Shown here: positions 34,883 through 47,091 of the stretch, one piece after another
Position numbering within the stretch: the stretch's first letter is position 1
Layout of the letters: each line of letters begins with the position of its first letter
Source: Pseudorasbora parva
Taxonomy: Eukaryota > Chordata > Actinopteri > Cypriniformes > Gobionidae
Assembly (NCBI RefSeq): GCF_024679245.1
Contig: NC_090191.1
Span: 1,524,768 to 1,588,767 of the forward strand
Reading direction: 5' to 3'
Length of the DNA stretch: 64,000 bases
The notes under the pieces: generated by a model
What the model saw: the letters and a program-made list of their open reading frames with translations, nothing else
Told to the model about the DNA's origin: nothing
The model's database searches: none
Program-made: the position numbers and the translations under genes

Positions 34883-35267
34883 TTAACCCAGAAATTAAAG
34901 ATCATATGAGGGACCAAATCAAGCGAAAGAAAATATAAGAGCTCTCCTAGCTCCTTAACTAATCAAAACCAGGAGAACGGTATATCACAAATAAATGGGA
35001 CCAGCCCCTACGGCGTTCATTACAAAGGCAACTTGTTATTGGATTACATAACAGGTCAACACACCACTAAAAGAACAATGAGGGAGGAAAAAGAACATAA
35101 TCATCTCACTCCAGATTCACAGAATTCACAATCAAAGTATGAAAACACAATTTTAACAGCATTCAACTAAATGGACAAGATAAAATAACATGAATAATAA
35201 TACAATGAATTAATGATTAAATGTTAAAGTGTGTAAATGATTATAAATGATTATAATATAAAAATAT

Positions 35268-36657
35268 AGCTGCAAGCAGCCATTATCGGGGCCAAGCGCA
35301 AGAAAAGCAAACAAGGAAGCCAGCAGCAGACCAACTGCAAAAATAAGTAAAGACATTTGGAGATAATTTTGTTCAGCAAAAAAAGAGACAATTACATGTT
35401 TTGCTTATTTATAGCGCCACCAAGCGGCACAATCATACCAATTTTTTTGTGTGTCCTCGGAGTGAGCCCATAGAAGTGTGTGTCAATTTTGGTGGAAATA
35501 TCTCATTTTATTTTGGAGTTATAGACATTTATGTGAAAAAACACATACAAAATGACTGACACATGACTTTGATTGGATTTTACTACCCCTTACTATCAAT
35601 ATTTTGAGATTTGGGCTTACACACATAGCTATCGACCTATGTTTCCGATTTTCTGACGCTGGTTTCGTCTCGATCGGACTAGAGGTTTCGAAGATATCAG
35701 CTAATGTTTTATAAGCACTTAATTACCACGCTGCACAAACTGTACATCGAAACCTGAAATATTTGGTATCGTTGGACTCAGCAAGGATTCAGGAGTACAA
35801 AAAAGTTACTCCCATCGAAATATGTCAACCACACCCAAAGTTATAAGCGTTTGAAAAAAAATCTCCACTAGGTGGCGCTGTTTTGAAACTTTTCAGGCTA
35901 CTTCAGGGCATCGTGGTGATGGCCCATACCAAGTTTCGTAACGATCCGTTCATGCATTCTTAAAATACAGCATTTTAGCACATTATTCAAAATGGCCGAC
36001 GCCCAAAATGGTCGACATGGTAAAATCTGATATCATTCGACTCGACATTTTTATGATTTTTGGATAAACGGTTCAGAAGTTATAAGCCAAAATAGCCATT
36101 TTTGCTATCTCCTGACCAGTAGGGGGCGCTGCGCCGAAACGCTGCATGTTGCCTCAGGTCATGCTTGTGATGACACGTACCAAGTTTGGTTTGAATACGA
36201 CAAAGCGTTGCGGAGATATAGCCTTTAGTGTGTTTTTGCAAGTGCTACGTAAAATTTGTTCGCACGTTAATCAAAAACGATTTGATGAATCAACTTGAAT
36301 TCCATAAATTTTTGTCAGCACTGTCTGAGGATGAAAAATGACGTCATGCAATCGAATCGGCTTGATCCAAGGAATCAGAGGAAAAAATAATTTTGTTTCT
36401 ATCCCTTATGGTTCAAAAGTTATTAGCATAAACATGAGTGAAACTTTGGACAGTTGGTGGCGCTAGAGGGAAGGGTTTAGAGACTTCAAATTTGGTCTGT
36501 TTACTATTGGTACTGACCTCTATCAGTGTACCAAATTTCAGAACTTTCCCGCAAACGGTTCTATGGGCTGCCATAGACTTCCATGGCGGAATAATAATAA
36601 TAAGAAATCTAACGGTTTCAAGAGGGGCTCCGCACCTTCGGTGCTTGGCCCCTAATG
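35268..36657. mobile_element. Dispersed fish repeat with inverted GGGGCCAAGC ends
   Basis: Begins ATAGCTGCAAGCAGCC ... CGGGGCCAAGCGC and ends CACCTTCGGTGCTTGGCCCCTAA, so GGGGCCAAGC recurs inverted at the two ends. The interior has repeated phrases such as TAGGTGGCGCTG and AAGTTATAAGC, and (TAA)n near 36591-36602. I recognise this family as widespread in cyprinid DNA but cannot name its superfamily. No coding capacity was seen. Confidence 0.6.
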
Positions 36658-36693
36658 AAAGAAAATAAAGCAAAACACAGATGTAGGGTTTAT

Positions 36694-36696
<3 letters not shown>

Positions 36697-36734
<38 letters not shown>
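36697..36734. repeat. (AC)n microsatellite
   Basis: 19 uninterrupted AC units. Confidence 0.97.
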
Positions 36735-36737
<3 letters not shown>

Positions 36738-36899
36738 TCTGTTGCGAATCGTTAGATTCCTCATTTACACAGGAATTGATCCACAAGCTGTGCGACTAAT
36801 TCATTCTCTTCAATGGTTTCTCTTGCTCTTCACCTCATTTCCCTCACTCATCCTTAAACCTTCACTGACTTTATTTTTATTTAGCGGGTATATTATAAA

Positions 36900-36945
36900 A
36901 GCTATTATATTATATTATATTATATTATATTATATTATATTATAG
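36900..36945. repeat. (TATAT)n pentanucleotide repeat
   Basis: About nine copies of TATAT/ATATT in a row. Confidence 0.92.
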
Positions 36946-37949
36946 CTCATCATTTACTCAACCAAAACAACTCTAGTGCTCAGATCATCTGTCCTTCATT
37001 TAGTCCTGGTTACCTGTAGTATTTAAACCCTCAGTCATTTACTTTTTTAGATTTTTACATTTACTTGAATAGTTTTTGGAAAATTTGAACATTTAAGAGT
37101 AGATTTAAATGTGGGTACTTTTACTTAAACTCCTCTTGTTACATTGTTTTAATGCAATGCATGTTAAGAAATGCGTAGTCTATTCAGTCTCTAGTGCCGT
37201 GTCTTTTCTAGAGCATGTGCCCTATTCACAAATTAATCATTCTTTGGAGTCGATTCTGTTTAAAGAGCGTTGGTTGGTAAATCAAGTGTCCGTGGACCTA
37301 CAGTCAATTAAAAGCACATTTGCAAATGCATCCTATTGTTTGCCAGTGATGAAGATCTTTATTAATTGAACAAATGATGTCCCTGAACGTTAACAATTCA
37401 GGTAACAGATTTTACAAACCAACATATTATTACGCAACGATACCCTCACTACAAAGTTAAGTTAAGCTTAAAGTTTATGTGTGATTGTGATCTTCTGAGT
37501 CTTTAGCCTGTTCCTGGGTCCCCAACCGTGACACGGATATCTTATTTAATACATTAAATAAGCTACCATTCCTTTGTGTTCAGATGTCCAGCAGTGGTTA
37601 TGAGCACGAGCACGTGAAAAGTTCTCTCTCGTTCTTTCAAATGTAGCTCTATACATTATTATTATACAAAGCTAAGGACATGTTACAGATATTTGGGTTA
37701 CAGATGCCAGAAAGGCTTGTCTCTTCTGTATTTGTTGCAAAGATATCTAATTATGATAATAATTATTATTGAAATGAAATATCTATCTAAATAAAAACAT
37801 GCCATTGTATTGCGGTTTTATATACTGTATATAACCTAGATATATTTAGTTAACATGAACTAATTAACTGCACTTCTACAGCATTTATTAATCATTGTTA
37901 CTGTTAATTTCAACATTTACTAATATATTATTAATGTATTAATGATTCA
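36946..37949. other. Downstream flank of TRIM gene 1, no gene
   Basis: AT-rich. ACTTTTACTTAAACTCCTC near 37117 resembles subterminal sequence of the AGTACTTTTACT-type hAT at 6650-7942. Nothing else is supported. The TRIM polyadenylation signal should lie here; AATAAA-like words are frequent and I cannot pick one. Confidence 0.35.
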
Positions 37950-38473
37950 TCAACACAGTTTCACTGATGATCCAGGGGCAACTGTAAACCCAGGATAGAG
38001 TGTGTGTGTGAATGTGGTCTGGAGTGTGTGGATGAGGCTCATTGTGTCAGAGACGCTGTAGAAGGACAGAGTTCCTGCACTGGGATCCACAAACACCCCA
38101 ATTCTTCGACAGCTGTTGGGCTTTATTGGGAGATCAGTCTCTATATCATTGTGTAGGAGCGTGTAACTGGAGGAAGAGCACAACAAACTCCAGGACTGAT
38201 TATTAGATCCAAAACGACACTCTTTACCCCGCCCCTTCCTGCCGATGCTCTTATATGACACTGCTATTAACACAGCACGTCCACTCCACTCAATCTCCCA
38301 GTAACAGCGTTCACACACACTCTCGGTACACAACACCTGAATTCGCTGATCAAATCTGTCTGGATGATCAGGATACAACTGATCTGTGTCAGTGTAAGTA
38401 ATCACTCTGGTCCTCTCAGACAGATGGAGTTGTCCATTCACTGTGTTTAGATCCAGATTCAATCGATGCGAAT
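37950..38473 (-). CDS. TRIM gene 1, exon 6 (PRY-SPRY)
   Basis: Acceptor TTTTTCATCAG. Reads [60 protein letters not shown] and ends SSVKLC at the TGA 37952-37950. Close relative of the orphan exon at 4143-4663. Confidence 0.93.
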
Positions 38474-41400
38474 CTGATGAAAAATAAGGAATCAGGAATT
38501 ATGAATCTGAAAGGGATTTTTGCTGCATGTTAAATGTGGTATTTACTGAATATTATGTATTAATTTTGTGTAAAAGCCACTTAAATATGTAAAACTGAAG
38601 TGTACTTAGTACCATTTGTGTTGGGAGCATTTGAAAAATTTGGTTGCATTAACTGAAACTGGGCAGTTGATTTTTAGTTCCCAGAATGTTTTGTATTGGT
38701 CTGGATCAGGAGAATAAATGTTGAAATTAAGTGTAATAGTTACAGTGCATCCGAAAAGTATTCACATATTTGCAAATGTATTTTTTTTAAAAGAAAGAAA
38801 AAAAATGTCCATAAGTATTCACAGCTTTGATTGGTACTTTGTTGAAGCCCCTTTGGCACCAATTACAGCCTCAAGTCTTTTTGAGTATGATGCCACAACC
38901 TTGGCACACTTTTTTGGGCAGTTTCTCCCATCCTTCTTTGCAGGACCTCTCAAGCTCCATCAGGTTGGATGGGGAGCGTCAGTGCACAGCCATTTTCAGA
39001 TCTCAACAGAGATGTTCAATCGGGTTCAAGTCTGACTCTGGCTGGGCCACTCAAGGATTCACAGAGTTGTACCATAGCCACTTCTTTGTTATCCTGGCTG
39101 TGTGCTTAGGGTCGTTGACCTGGTGAAAGATGAACCTTCGCCTCAGTCTGAGGTCCAGAGCACATTGGAGCAGGTTTTCATCAAGGATGTTTCTGTACAT
39201 TGATGCATTCATCTTTCCTTAGATCCTGTCTAGTCTCCCAGTTCCTGCTGCTGAAATACATCCCCACAGCATGATGCTGCCACCACCATGCTTCACTGTA
39301 GGGATGGTATTGGCCAGGTGATCAGCAGTTCCTGATTTCCTCCCGACATGTTTCATCAGACCAGAGAATTTTGTTTATCATAGTCTAAGAGTACTTCATG
39401 TGCCTTTTGGCAAACTCCAGGCTGTTTTTTTTATTTTTTATTTTTTATTTATTTTTTTACCAATGTTTGGCTTTCATCTGACATACAGGCATGATTGGTG
39501 GAGAGCTGCAGAGATGGTTGTTCTTCTGGAAGGTTCTTCTCTCACCACAGAGAAATGCTGGAGCTCTGTCAGAGTGACCATCAGGTTCTTGGTCACCTCC
39601 CTGATTAAGGTCCTTCTCCCCCAATCGCACAGTTAGGCTGTAGGCAGCTCTAGGAAGAGTCCTGGTGGTACCAAGCTTCTTCCATTTACGGATGATGGCC
39701 ACTGTGTTCATTGGGACCGTCAATGCTGCAGACATTTTTTTTTTCACCCTTTCCCAGATCTGCCTCAATAAAATCCTGTCTTGGAGGTCTATAAACAATT
39801 CCTTGGACTTCATGGCTTGGTTTGTGCTCTGACATACACTGTTAACTGTGTGACCTTATATAGACAGTCATGAGCCTTTCCAAATCATGTCCAATCAACT
39901 GATTTACCACAGGTGGACTCCAAGGATTGTTTGTAGAATTGAGCAACAAAATTATTGGAATAAGGCTGTAACATAACAAAATCTAACAAAGTACTGTGAA
40001 TACTTTCCGGATGCACTATATGTGTTTTTAAGGGAAAGACCTGTTAGTTCAGTTATGTTTGACATGTAAAAAAGTTTCTGTAATATTCGTTTTTCTGCAG
40101 AAGAGTGTTTGTGTTCATGTCGTGTGAGAAGAAATGACAAACATCACGTGTGTCACTTTACTTCAATTAGCAACTAGATGAGTAAAGTTCATAAAAAAAC
40201 TTTAAGTTAGCTTGAAAAAGCCTAGCCATATAGTTTGAAGTTGTTTTGAAATCTTGAAGTTTGAAGGATTTCAGTTTGAAATGGTTTAAGTTTTAGTTTA
40301 CTAGTTTTTAAAAAACAGTCAACTGTGTAGCTAGCTTAGTATATAACATGTTAGTATGTTGCTGGCATTATTAAACATATTGCAAGCATGAATTAGTGCA
40401 TTGCTTTCATAATTTAGCATTTTGTTAGTGTTTTAACATGAATGAACATGTTAACATGCATGTTTTATCATATTGCCTATCAGCCCGACTCTACTTTTAG
40501 CACTCTTAACATAATTTTTAAATATATGTTTATCACCTTGCAGTTAAATTTTGATATTTCAAAATACATTAGTTAACATTAGTTAATGTATGAACTAATT
40601 TTGAAATACATTTTGTGCGTCAGTTTAGTCATTTTTGCAGTAATATAAATATCAATATAAATATAGGTTCTGCCATGGCTTGATCATAATCATGTATGCT
40701 TTTTGAGAGAGTGCTTTTGCTAATGTTTGGATCGTATTTAAAAAAAAAAGAAAGAAGCATTTTCTGACTTTTCTTTCATTACTGTTCTTTAGATATGAAG
40801 CTGATGGGTCTGCCCAAACCCAGGAGTGATGGACTGAAGAATTGTCAATGCTCATGTCCTGTTTGATTATCCTTTTTCCCTTTTTCTTATGATCAATAAA
40901 AAGGTAATTTACAGATTCTGAGTTGAAAGTCATTTTCTCCACCGTAGAAATATTTTCTCATGTAATTTAAATTATATCAGGTCAAGTACAGGTTTAGTAA
41001 AACATAACTTAGACCTTCTGTCATGTTTTCTTTCAGTCCTTCAACGGGAAGAACATGAACACACTCAGAGTGTTTTTTTGCTTGTTTTCTCAGTTACTTA
41101 CATTGTAGGAAGTCGTCTCTGGTCCTGAGAACAATGTTGATGAAAGTGACTGTGGAAATCAACAGACATAAAGAGTGTGATTATCAAGCAAAGAGAAAAT
41201 AATCCCTGCATCCATTCCAAATAAATTTCTAATATGATCTTCTACATGAGATGATGGAGGATGATTTCTGAGAGCAGCTGAATCTCCTGATGTATACACT
41301 TTGCATATAATTCAATATATTTGTGAAATTTAGTGAAACATTTTTAGTGAAAAAGGCGACAGAGGTAAGGAACCAAAACTCCATCAGGTGGCATAATGGA

Positions 41401-44400
41401 GAAAAATAAACCTTTAAAGTAACCAGACTCAGTCGAGGTGCCAGTTCTCCTCTGGCCAAAGCATTGTAAGCTCTATATATGGTTATTTCGGGGAGCAGAC
41501 AGGGTGGAAATGCATGTACACACAATCTTCTGACTGGGAAATCAAATGGGAATTTTGCACAGATTTGGGTGTATGTATTGTTTTACAAATTTAAACACTT
41601 CTGTGTATACTCATAATCTGCCTTTTGTGTGTATGCCCACTTTTAGGATGACATCTACGTAAACTTTTATACATGAGGCCCCAGCACTTTACCTCTGTCA
41701 GAGATCTTCTTGAGCCCCTCTTTGCAGAAATCCTCCAGTTTATTTCTCAGCTGACGGACAGATTCTCTCACGCCATCAAAAGAGGAGAGAGAACTGAAGA
41801 GATTGTCATTGATGTCTGTTGATTCAGGAGGAGCTGAGAGAGACTGGAAACTCTGCGGAAAACAGAAGACAAAGCTCATCACCTCCACACTTCAGCCAAT
41901 AACCTGCACTACCATCAGATATGTGTGGCTCTTGTTGAACTCTTGTTGACTTCTTATATTCTTTAAATTGCATTAGGTAGGGATGGGGGGTCCCCCTCTG
42001 TAAGAATCGTGTTCCAAAGTCTGACCACTGCAATGGTCCCTGATAGCCCTAAACATGCAACAATTACTCCAATTTTAAAGGCCCCTTGAAACCAAGCTCC
42101 CCTGCACCACAGATTTAGCTTTTCTTGGCCCCCAAACAGACAGTCGTCGCCATCGGTCATTCGATGGCGGCTATAGTAGCCAAGGAGAAACATCTGTGGC
42201 TGAACCTGGTGGACATAGAGGGGAAGGAGAGAGCCTTTCTCCTCAAAGCCCCGGTTTTGCCCTCTGAGATTTTTGCCACCTCCGTCGAGGCGGTGGTGGG
42301 GAAGTTCAGAGAGGCAAAGGCACACTTTTAGATCATGTATACCGCTGAGATCCGGGGCTGCACCCAGGCAGGCGTTAAGCCCTGGCCCGTCACAGTCTGA
42401 GGACCAGCGTCAGGGCCAGCGAGTTAGTTTCACCTCTCATGCGCCCCCTCCATGGTGGAGCAGGGCGCAGAAGAGGCAGGGCACACGCAGCAGGAAGAGG
42501 AAGGATGCTGGGGAGGCAACCCAGAACCAGTACTGGGGGTTGTGCTGGGATAAGTCTCAGACTTTAGCCCTCGTCCCTTCGTCTGTGAGAGTGACCCCTT
42601 TAGGGCCATAGTAGTGGTGCACCTAAGCATACATGTTGTAAATAAAGGTTATGGGTGGATATCTTTATGCTTCCTGTAGAGAGCTTCAGGGATTGCTGGA
42701 TCATTTGAAGGTTGTTTGTAGGGCCCTGTAGTTCCCTTGCTATGTGGTAAGAACAATTATAGAGACACCAGTCACATGGCGTGTAGGGTAGGTTCAGACT
42801 AACGCATGAACTTCAGTTAGATCTATGTCCAGCTCTGCGGGGCTCTGACTTTCTGCCAGAGTGCCTCCTCTCATGTGAGGCTGTCACTCTCCCGAGCCTC
42901 GGGTGAAGAGCTGTGCTTGCAGGCCAGCCCTCAACAGGGCATTAGCTGACTTAGGCGTTTTAGGGATGACTGGGCCCTTTCGTAATTTTTTTTTTTTTTT
43001 TTTTTACAAAAAACCCTGTCTTCACTATGGCCCTTCAGTCACTGGATGACAGGTAGTAGGCCTCATCAGGCCTCCCAGAGGGCCTGCTGGGGTGCAGCAG
43101 GCCTCATCTGGCCTCCCTTGAGGGGGTGTTCCTGGGCTCCAGTCACCGGATGACAAGTAGTAGGCCTTCTCGGGCCTCCTGAGCAACCCTGTAATGTATG
43201 TGCTCGGTAGATCCAAGGATCGAGCAGCTGACTCCCCTCGCTAGCAAGGGTCGGAAAGCACTACGCTGAGCGCTGTTCTCCAGGATAGCTCGTCTCTAAG
43301 GTCCAGCCAGTTTTGCAGTCCCTCAGCTGGATGCCTCTCCAGAGGTGAGTTTCCAGAGGCTCTGTTTTTCAACAGACAGGGTTGGCCGACGGAAGTGTCC
43401 CATATAGTGACGCCAGGCCAGGCCTCCCTGGTGGCATTCGGTGAAGTTTTCCCAAATAGTGACTGGCTGGGGTGCCCTCGGGTCCCCTAGCCACATTCCC
43501 TTAAAGGAACCCCTTCTGTGGAATGGGTTGGTTCCAGGCCTTTGAGCAGCCAGGGTAGGACTTCATGTGTTACGCGAAGGTGCCCCCCAAGGCTGTAGCT
43601 CGAGCTATAACCGTAGGGAATGCTGTCACTGACAGCCTAGTGTGACCAGAGGTGGAGTGGTTCAGGCATTTCAGTTGAATTTGCTTTTCCTGACAGTTGT
43701 CACTGCCAGTAGGCATGCACTCCCCTCGGCATGGTTGCGTGGGTATATCGTTCCCCGTAGCGTCAAGCTGACGCAGCGTGAGTTCCCTTTCAAAAGGGGA
43801 CGTCTCTGGTTACGACTGTAACCTTAGTTCCCTGAGAACAGGGAACGAGACGCTGCGTCATGGTGCCATACTTCGGGTCCTGCCTGCCAAACAGTCCCTT
43901 CAGACGAAGTGGATACTGTTGTGTCTGCACGGCGCCCTTATATACTTCCTGGTCGCACGTCGATGACGTCAGAGGCTGTCGCCGGTCAATAGGATTGATG
44001 TGATTGGATAGCAATTCAGACACCGGTCACGCTGGAGGCGTTCCCTGTAGCATCAAGCTGACGCAGCGTCTCATTCCCTGTTCTTAGGGAACTAAAGTTA
44101 CAGTCGTAACCAGAGACGTTAAAGTGCAATTGCAAATAGCTCACATAATAAAATTATGAATAGAAAAATAAGGGCAAAATAATCCTTCTAGTAATTAATA
44201 CACTAAGCAGGAGTATTTCAAAAACACTTACTTGCGACTCACTTCTTCACTGACCATTGCGCTTCTAATCTTTCCTGTTTTTTTTTTTAGATTAAATGTG
44301 TTGTTACTATCAATTATCAACAAGAACTCAACAAGAAACAACCAATGGTTTGAGAGAAACACACAAAATCTACTCGCATTGGTGTTGGCAATGCGCACGC

Positions 44401-47091
44401 ACTTTCCGCCAATCAGCGATCAACAGGCAGATGCACTCATTCATGTCTGATGAGGTTTTAGTACAATAACTTATAGCTGTGATCACAAAGCTAAAGTGGT
44501 GTAAATATACAGTAAGATGTATCTACAGTAAAGAGTGGGAGAGTGATCCTATGTGGATTACACCTGTGGTGGATGATGATTCAAAGACTCTTTATAGCTA
44601 TAAACAGCTCTGAGACTTCTGTGGAAAGCTTGAAATGAAATCGAATATGGGACTGTGACTCCCTGTTCATCATGTGCACACCTGATCAGGACATCTGCTT
44701 TAAACTGTCTAGACTGCGCTCTACTTGTCCCTGACAGCTACTGAAAGAGGTCTGAATCAATGATTCATCAGTTTTGACTGTTAAGTCTGTTAGGTTCTAT
44801 GTACTTCACAACATAACGTTACTATAGTTCTGTCAAAGAGCAACACAAAGGTAGGCCTAAGCGCATTGTTGTTGTTATTTTTTGTTGTCGGATTATCGTA
44901 CCGTATCAATCAATGATGCATTTTGGCAGTGGTGTGTACATTAACGTGTGAAAAATGCCAGCTAATTAAATAGTGTTTTCAGATTATTGCACTTTAAATT
45001 GGCGTATTCCTTCTGTTGACAATAAAAATTGTGTTTTTCAAAAAGCACGCTTTTGTCTGCTCTTTGAGACTGAAGATCATGAAGATATGAAGATCACCTG
45101 AAGCAACTTTGGTGAACATTATTCAAAATTGGTACCATTCGTTTTACCATGATGTAAAAAATCAGAATGGAAAAAAAGTTAAAATGTTATGGAAGTTTAG
45201 AAGTGTTGGTGGCACTACTGGAGCTTTGCAGTTAAATGTATCATCCAGAAGACCTCCGATAGAGAATACAAATCGCGTTTGTCTTTGGGGGTACTGCAGT
45301 ATGATCGAAAAGGGCACTTTCATGATTAGAGGCAGGGGCTTGAGCAGTCCCCATACGCAACAAACTGAGATGGATTGTGTATTCTGACACCTTTCTATCA
45401 GAACCAGCATTAACTTCTAGCAATTTGAGCTCCAGTACCTCATCTGTTTTCATCTGTCAGACTACACAGGCCAGCCTTCGCTCCCCACGTGCATCAATGA
45501 GCCTTGGCCGCCCATGACCCTGTGGCCGGTTCTCCACTGGTCCTTCCTTGGAGCACTTTTGATAGATACTGACCACTGCAGACCGGGAACAGCCCACAAG
45601 AGCTGCAGTTTTGGAGATGCTCTGACCCAGTCGTCTAGTCGTCACAATTTGGCCCTTGGCAAACTTGCTCAAATCCTTAAGCTTGCTAATTTGTTCTACT
45701 TCTAACACATCAACTCAGAGGACAAAATTCTCAAATTGAAGCTGCTTCCTGGAGCACCTGCACTGCGTACAGCAAGCCAAATACGCTTAACCTTATTAGA
45801 TTACGGAGTATATGTTTAAACAAACTTGTGAACAGGTGCCGTGATATAGAAATAAGCAGTGTTATTCATTTCACCGGTCATAAAGTTATCCCCTGCTCTC
45901 ATGAAAGCTGAGTCTCTTGCTCAAGTCTTGCCTAACCCTACTATCATCATGTTCTTCTAGATCTCTGTTACCTGCAGGAATTTGATGTGATCCTGTGTGT
46001 GTGAAAGCTTCTCCAGCTCAGCATCTCTCCTCCTCAGATCTTTGATCTCCTGCTCCAGTCGCTCCAGACGTTCTTCAGCTTGACTCACTGCAGTCTTTTC
46101 CTGATCTCTGATCCGCTGTGTGACCTCAGATTGGCTTCTCTCAATGGAGCAGATGAGCTCAGTGAAGATCTTCTCACTGTCCTCCACTGCTGTCTGTGCC
46201 GAGCGCTGTAAGGACACATATCACAATCACACAGTGGCTTCAGTGAGTCCTTACTGAGACTTCTCAAACTGCTCTTCTTCTCCAGACTCACCTTATGAGC
46301 CTCCACAGCCTCTCTCAGCTGCTGAAGATATTTCTCTCTCTGCAGGATCCTCTGCTGGAACGTCGTCTGTGTCTCCTTCAGTTGAAGCTAAAGCACAAAC
46401 CAATAACAGAGATGTCACATCACATTACTGTCAGTATATCTGTCAGAGTTCTGTCCCTTTAGTCTAGTCTACTCTTGGTTTGCAGAGATGTCACTTTATA
46501 CTGTTGTCACTAAATCATAATCTGAAGAGTTTTTGTAAAAAGGTTGGTGTTGATAACTATATTTACAGTGCATTTTCACAATTTTTTTCAGTTTCCATAA
46601 GTTTATTGCTGAGGTGTGTAGTGTGAATACTGTTATCTGTTGCAAATTTAGGCAAAAGTGTCAGCATATTTGGTTAGTATTTAGTTCCATACCTGTTTCT
46701 CTGTCCTCTCTGCTGCAGCTGATACAGTGTCGTGGTTTTTATGTTCATCCATCGTACACAGCACACATATACACGTCTGATCAGTGCGGCAGAAAACCTC
46801 AAGGAGTTTATCGTGTGTTTGGCAGATCATCTCCTGCAGCCGTCCAGTGGCTTCAGTCAGATTGTGTCTCTTTCCTTTAAACAAACTCTCATGTTGTTCA
46901 AGGTGATTCTGACAGTAGGAGTTCAGACACACCAGACAGGACTTGACGGCTTTGTGTTTTATTTCAGTACAGACGTCACACTGCACATCTCCAGCTCCAT
47001 CATAACTGTCAGCAGCAAGTTTTCTCTTCTTCGTCTTCTCCACCACTTCAGCCAGCATGGTGTTTTTGCTTGAAATTCTGGCTTCTGCCAT
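37950..47091 (-). CDS. finTRIM-like protein lacking the RING domain (TRIM gene 1)
   Basis: Six exons, all with GT-AG junctions: 47091-46693, 46387-46292, 46205-45972, 41852-41693, 41149-41102 and 38473-37950. Together they make 1461 bp, one open frame of 486 residues. Order: MAEARIS N-terminus; B-box 1-like cluster (about 38-67); B-box 2 (Cys90, His93, Cys101, Asp104, Cys109, Cys112, His117, His120); coiled coil (134-243); linker; PRY-SPRY (about 313-486) ending SSVKLC. In this family the N-terminus is normally followed by a C3HC4 RING of some 60 residues. Here residue 7 runs directly into [12 protein letters not shown], the linker after the RING. With no RING it should lack E3 ligase activity of its own, but it keeps the oligomerisation and recognition parts, so it could act as a decoy or regulator (inference). 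Start: first ATG in frame, with A at -3 and G at +4. finTRIMs are teleost-specific, often virus- or interferon-responsive genes. A recent pseudogene is the alternative. Confidence 0.88.
38743..40018 (-). mobile_element. Decayed Tc1/mariner element in TRIM gene 1 intron 5
   Basis: The terminal repeats CAGTGCATCCGAAAAGTATTC (left) and GAATACTTTCCGGATGCACT (right) bound about 1.28 kb inside TA. Between them lies a heavily mutated minus-strand transposase. Its only readable block is the N-terminal helix-turn-helix ([19 protein letters not shown]) at 39457-39813, with shifts and stops throughout. It lies in the intron between exons 5 and 6 and is absent from the much shorter matching intron of TRIM gene 2 (59150-59382). 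Confidence 0.85.
40019..41101. other. TRIM gene 1 intron 5, remaining sequence
   Basis: AT-rich intron sequence. No further element that I can support. Confidence 0.5.
41102..41149 (-). CDS. TRIM gene 1, exon 5 (48 bp)
   Basis: Acceptor GATTTCCACAG, donor GTAAGT. Reads [15 protein letters not shown]; the Tyr codon is split across the next junction, as in gene 2. Confidence 0.9.
41693..41852 (-). CDS. TRIM gene 1, exon 4 (160 bp)
   Basis: Acceptor TTTTCCGCAG, donor GTAAAG. Reads [20 protein letters not shown] to EGLKKISDR; leaves one base of the next codon (Val). Confidence 0.92.
42125..44119 (+). mobile_element. DIRS retrotransposon remnant in TRIM gene 1 intron 3
   Basis: Plus-strand frame 42125-42331 ([20 protein letters not shown], then [16 protein letters not shown]) matches the conserved end of DIRS gag. 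The terminal region has 61-bp inverted arms at 43800-43860 (ACGTCTCTGGTTACGACTGT ...) and 44059-44119 (... ACAGTCGTAACCAGAGACGT). A direct copy of CGTAGCGTCAAGCTGACGCAG lies just before the first arm (about 43756) and again near 44046. This inverted/complementary layout is the hallmark of DIRS ends. RT, RNase H and recombinase are all missing. The 42332-43748 stretch is non-coding, with a duplicated segment (CACTGGATGACAGGTAGTAGG at 43040; again at 43146). Confidence 0.78.
44120..45249. other. TRIM gene 1 intron 3, non-coding
   Basis: No gene. Bases 45110-45250 (CATGATGTA, then ATGTT(A/G)TGGAAGTTT) resemble 63320-63440 in the matching intron of TRIM gene 2, so this is ancestral intron sequence shared by both copies. 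Confidence 0.5.
45250..45708 (-). pseudogene. Tc1/mariner transposase, N-terminal fragment
   Basis: The minus strand 45708-45457 encodes a Tc1 paired-like domain ([20 protein letters not shown], then [16 protein letters not shown]). After a shift, 45440-45300 continues as [20 protein letters not shown]. No catalytic motif follows; the rest merges with ordinary intron sequence. The insertion is absent from TRIM gene 2 intron 3. Confidence 0.8.
45972..46205 (-). CDS. TRIM gene 1, exon 3 (234 bp, coiled coil)
   Basis: Acceptor GTCCTTACAG, donor GTAACAG. Reads from [20 protein letters not shown] to DHIKFLQ. Same size as exon 3 of gene 2 and highly similar to it. Confidence 0.93.
46292..46387 (-). 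CDS. TRIM gene 1, exon 2 (96 bp, coiled coil)
   Basis: Acceptor GTGCTTTAG, donor GTGAGT. Reads [20 protein letters not shown] and on to EAHK; amphipathic helix. 96 bp is the standard size for this TRIM class. Confidence 0.92.
46693..47091 (-). CDS. TRIM gene 1, exon 1 (B-boxes, no RING)
   Basis: 399 bp, phase 0. Donor GTATGG after GAGAAACAG. Encodes [19 protein letters not shown], then [20 protein letters not shown] and the B-box 2 segment [19 protein letters not shown]. Exon 1 of the family normally also encodes the RING. Confidence 0.9.

Noticed and set aside
46732..47073. 113-codon plus-strand frame over TRIM exon 1
   Set aside because: Antisense shadow; the minus strand has B-box motifs and matching splice sites.
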